Of a stretch of 64,000 nt of DNA, positions 62,664-64,000 are shown in pieces. The position numbers and the translations under genes are program-made. The stretch lies in assembly GCF_900101345.1 (NCBI RefSeq), contig NZ_FMUX01000013.1, positions 110,708 to 174,707 on the forward strand, in the 5' to 3' direction. The notes under the pieces are model-generated. The model was given only the letters and a program-made list of their open reading frames with translations. It was not told the DNA's origin and did no database searches. This DNA is from Desulfoluna spongiiphila (GTDB lineage: Bacteria > Desulfobacterota > Desulfobacteria > Desulfobacterales > Desulfolunaceae). The stretch's first letter is position 1, and every line of letters starts with the position of its first letter.

Positions 62664-63368
62664 ATGTATAATAATTACTTGTTTAACAAAGACTTAGAGT
62701 TGAATAACAAATCTAAACAGAATTTAGTCTTATCAGCTGCACTTTTTGAAGAATCGTTCGATAAAACGAGAAACGAATTAGAACAACAAAATATAAAGTG
62801 GCGTGATTTTCCAGACATTTATTCTCGTGATGAATCATTTGATATGCGTATGTCAGCTGTGGAGAAGGGAATAAAAGAACGTATAAATTTATTACCTCTT
62901 ACCAAAAAGTTCATTAAATTATCTTTTCCTGATTTCATATACAAAAAAACACCGGATGGAACTTATGTATTTTTCAAACAAGTTAACGAGTTTATAAAGT
63001 TAGGGATTGGGTTCGAAAGAGTACACCATTTGGGTTTAGGTAAAGCATTTACGCTATGCTTAAATATCGAGCATACTGATGAACCTCTATTAGGTCATAT
63101 CTGGTCAGATAATTTCTTTCGACTCTACGGAGAAAAAGAGAATTGGCCTCCATGTTATACATATTCAGTTAAAGATGATTTAAACTCAATTTTTAAAAGT
63201 GTGAACAAAATTTTAGATAAAACACTTCCAATTTTTGAAAACAACTTAAAAATGTCTTTTGAGAACTACCCAAAAATGGCTTCGAGTTACGCTGATCTGA
63301 ACCAATATGAAATAGAGTTATGTAATAGAGTTTTGTACATCACAAAAGCACGTACAATGGAGAGCTAA
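62664..63368 (+). CDS. Cassette 4 ORF, hypothetical
   Basis: The 234-residue product is soluble, helix-rich at the N-terminus (SAALFEESFDKTRNELEQQ) with a mixed centre (IYKKTPDGTYVFFKQVNEFIKLGIGF) and a helical tail. ATG 62664 is 12 bases after AGGAG; TTG 62655 would be closer to it and adds three residues. No family is recognised. AT-rich, foreign composition. Confidence 0.75.
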   Translation: MYNNYLFNKDLELNNKSKQNLVLSAALFEESFDKTRNELEQQNIKWRDFPDIYSRDESFDMRMSAVEKGIKERINLLPLTKKFIKLSFPDFIYKKTPDGTYVFFKQVNEFIKLGIGFERVHHLGLGKAFTLCLNIEHTDEPLLGHIWSDNFFRLYGEKENWPPCYTYSVKDDLNSIFKSVNKILDKTLPIFENNLKMSFENYPKMASSYADLNQYEIELCNRVLYITKARTMES

Positions 63369-63383
63369 TTCTTCATTTTAAAA

Positions 63384-63468
63384 TGCTAACTACACGCTGC
63401 AAGGGACGCCAAAAAGCTGCGCTCGTTCCTCGCTCCGCCTTTTGACGCCCCTGAGCGTAGCGTTCTAA
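63384..63468 (+). repeat. attC site 4
   Basis: Left arm GCTAACTACACGCTGCAAGG and ACGCC pairs with GACGCCCCTGAGCGTAGC; right end GCGTTCTAA, cut at G63462/T63463. Confidence 0.85.
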
Positions 63469-63501
63469 AGCTTGCCGTACATTGAAAAACATTAAGGGGT
63501 T

Positions 63502-63771
63502 GTGTTCAGCCCATCCTTCGTCGAAGGGTGTCGCTCTTTGAAGCTTCTCGCGGTTTCCAATAAAGGTATTGCCGGGCAAAACTATGCCAGCAACCACCTC
63601 AAAACCAGCTTTTTGGATTTCAGGGTGGCTCGTAACTCGTTTGTGCTCAAAGGCTCTCGTATTCGTGACCGGTTGCGGCAACTCGTAGTCTGTCGGGTTC
63701 CTTTCTTTCATGTCGAAAGGTCTTCTTCAATTAGTTGCCCCAAAGGCCGTTGGTTTCTCGAAACATCATGA
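63502..63771 (+). CDS. Cassette 5 ORF, hypothetical, sister of cassette 1
   Basis: An 89-codon frame whose product repeats the cassette 1 pattern: KTSFLDFRVARNS, RLRQLVVCRVPFFHVERSSS. DNA identity to cassette 1 runs from the cassette start (AAGGGGTTGTG) to its end, so both come from one ancestor. No Shine-Dalgarno is clear. A minus-strand open frame (63373-63711) crosses attC 4 and is not conserved in cassette 1, so plus is preferred. Confidence 0.4.
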   Translation: MFSPSFVEGCRSLKLLAVSNKGIAGQNYASNHLKTSFLDFRVARNSFVLKGSRIRDRLRQLVVCRVPFFHVERSSSISCPKGRWFLETS

Positions 63772-63785
63772 ATTCAAGAGCGCTT

Positions 63786-63913
63786 TAGAACAAGTCATTT
63801 CACCGGACGGGCTTACAGCTGGGCGTTCCCAAGCGCTTTCGATTCTCAAACAATTAAACCTATTCACCAGTGTCGGCGCTCGTCGCCCGCACGGTGAATT
63901 CCAGCGTTGGGCG
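63786..63913 (+). repeat. attC site 5
   Basis: Left arm GAACAAGTCATTTCACCGG and ACGGGC pairs with GCCCGCACGGTGAATTCC; right end GCGTTGGGC, cut at G63906/T63907. Confidence 0.85.
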
Positions 63914-63926
63914 ATAGGAATTCATC

Positions 63927-64000
63927 ATGTTGAAACTCTTTTCAATCATTATTTTATTAGCTTTTGCTGTACCCAGCACTGTTTTGGCTGGCGTTACAAT
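63927..64000 (+). CDS. Cassette 6 ORF, exported protein, truncated by window edge
   Basis: Begins at ATG 63927, seven bases after AGGA. The visible 24 residues are a signal peptide (MLKLFSIIILLAFAVP, then STVLAGVT), so the product is exported. Nothing more can be said. Confidence 0.7.
   Translation, partial: MLKLFSIIILLAFAVPSTVLAGVT

Larger units (their letters stand above)
61219..64000 (+). mobile_element. Integron gene-cassette array (five attC sites), runs off right edge
   Basis: Six cassettes in one orientation are separated by attC sites whose right ends read GCGTT. ORFs are AT-rich and unlike the GC-rich host genes; stop codons of cassettes 2 and 3 lie inside their attC. No intI gene is in the window, and the left side where it would usually stand is non-coding, so this may be an integrase-less cluster (CALIN) or a displaced part of a chromosomal integron. 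Confidence 0.87.

Noticed and set aside
63373..63711. Minus-strand frame of 112 codons in the cassette array
   Set aside because: It runs through attC 4 and is not kept in the sister cassette 1.
1..64000. tRNA, rRNA, insertion sequence or prophage genes
   Set aside because: I looked for cloverleaf-like segments, transposase motifs and phage structural genes and saw none.

Overview
The window looks like the chromosome of a GC-rich, Gram-negative, probably marine Desulfobacterota (deltaproteobacterial) bacterium. This rests on outer-membrane barrels, lipoproteins, a complete Tad pilus locus, a Cys-rich 4Fe-4S protein, sulfatases, and a family of palindromic intergenic repeats ending in GCCGCCGGAGGC that I associate with that group. 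The taxonomic call is inference; there is no rRNA, tRNA or marker gene here.

Left part (1-20601): a partial seven-helix membrane protein, an FMN-binding split-barrel protein, two outer-membrane barrels (one DUF2860), a conserved hypothetical and the RNA helicase DbpA. A sulfur-ester group follows: an arylsulfatase-family enzyme, a small secreted protein, two overlapping GNAT genes, a patatin, a lipoprotein alkylsulfatase, a three-gene sulfonate/nitrate-type ABC importer, and, after two small genes (a stand-alone GGQ release-factor-like protein and an NHL protein), a LysR regulator. These could together release and import organic sulfur compounds.

Centre (21401-34179): a three-gene unit encodes a 2347-residue LamG-rich protein and two smaller beta-rich proteins, all without signal peptides; I know no characterised system with this layout. 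Next, convergent, are a ferredoxin-like protein, a NicO-type Ni/Co transporter and a DUF1007 protein. Facing away from these is a sigma70-like promoter, a cobalamin riboswitch and an intrinsic terminator in front of a regulator that fuses a cyclic-nucleotide-binding fold to an AraC domain.

Tad pilus locus (34268-46223, minus strand): flp, tadV, tadE, rcpC/cpaB, rcpA/cpaC, tadZ/cpaE, tadA/cpaF, tadB, tadC, tadD, a small lipoprotein and tadG. Its front half is compact with overlapping genes; its back half is interrupted by several dispersed repeats. It is followed by two large exported DUF1566/Calx-beta proteins that both end in GGCFI plus a few residues, a membrane-anchored gene frameshifted at a G8 tract, and a secreted dockerin-like protein.

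Right part (54940-64000): a glycerate-type kinase, TPR protein, GntP permease, MBL hydrolase and FadR-type regulator with a palindromic operator form a sugar-acid catabolic block. After about 1 kb of repeat-rich non-coding DNA comes a block of six tandem about 40-bp units, then an integron-type gene-cassette array: five attC sites, AT-rich orphan ORFs all in one orientation, two sister cassettes, and no integrase inside the window. The array runs off the right edge.
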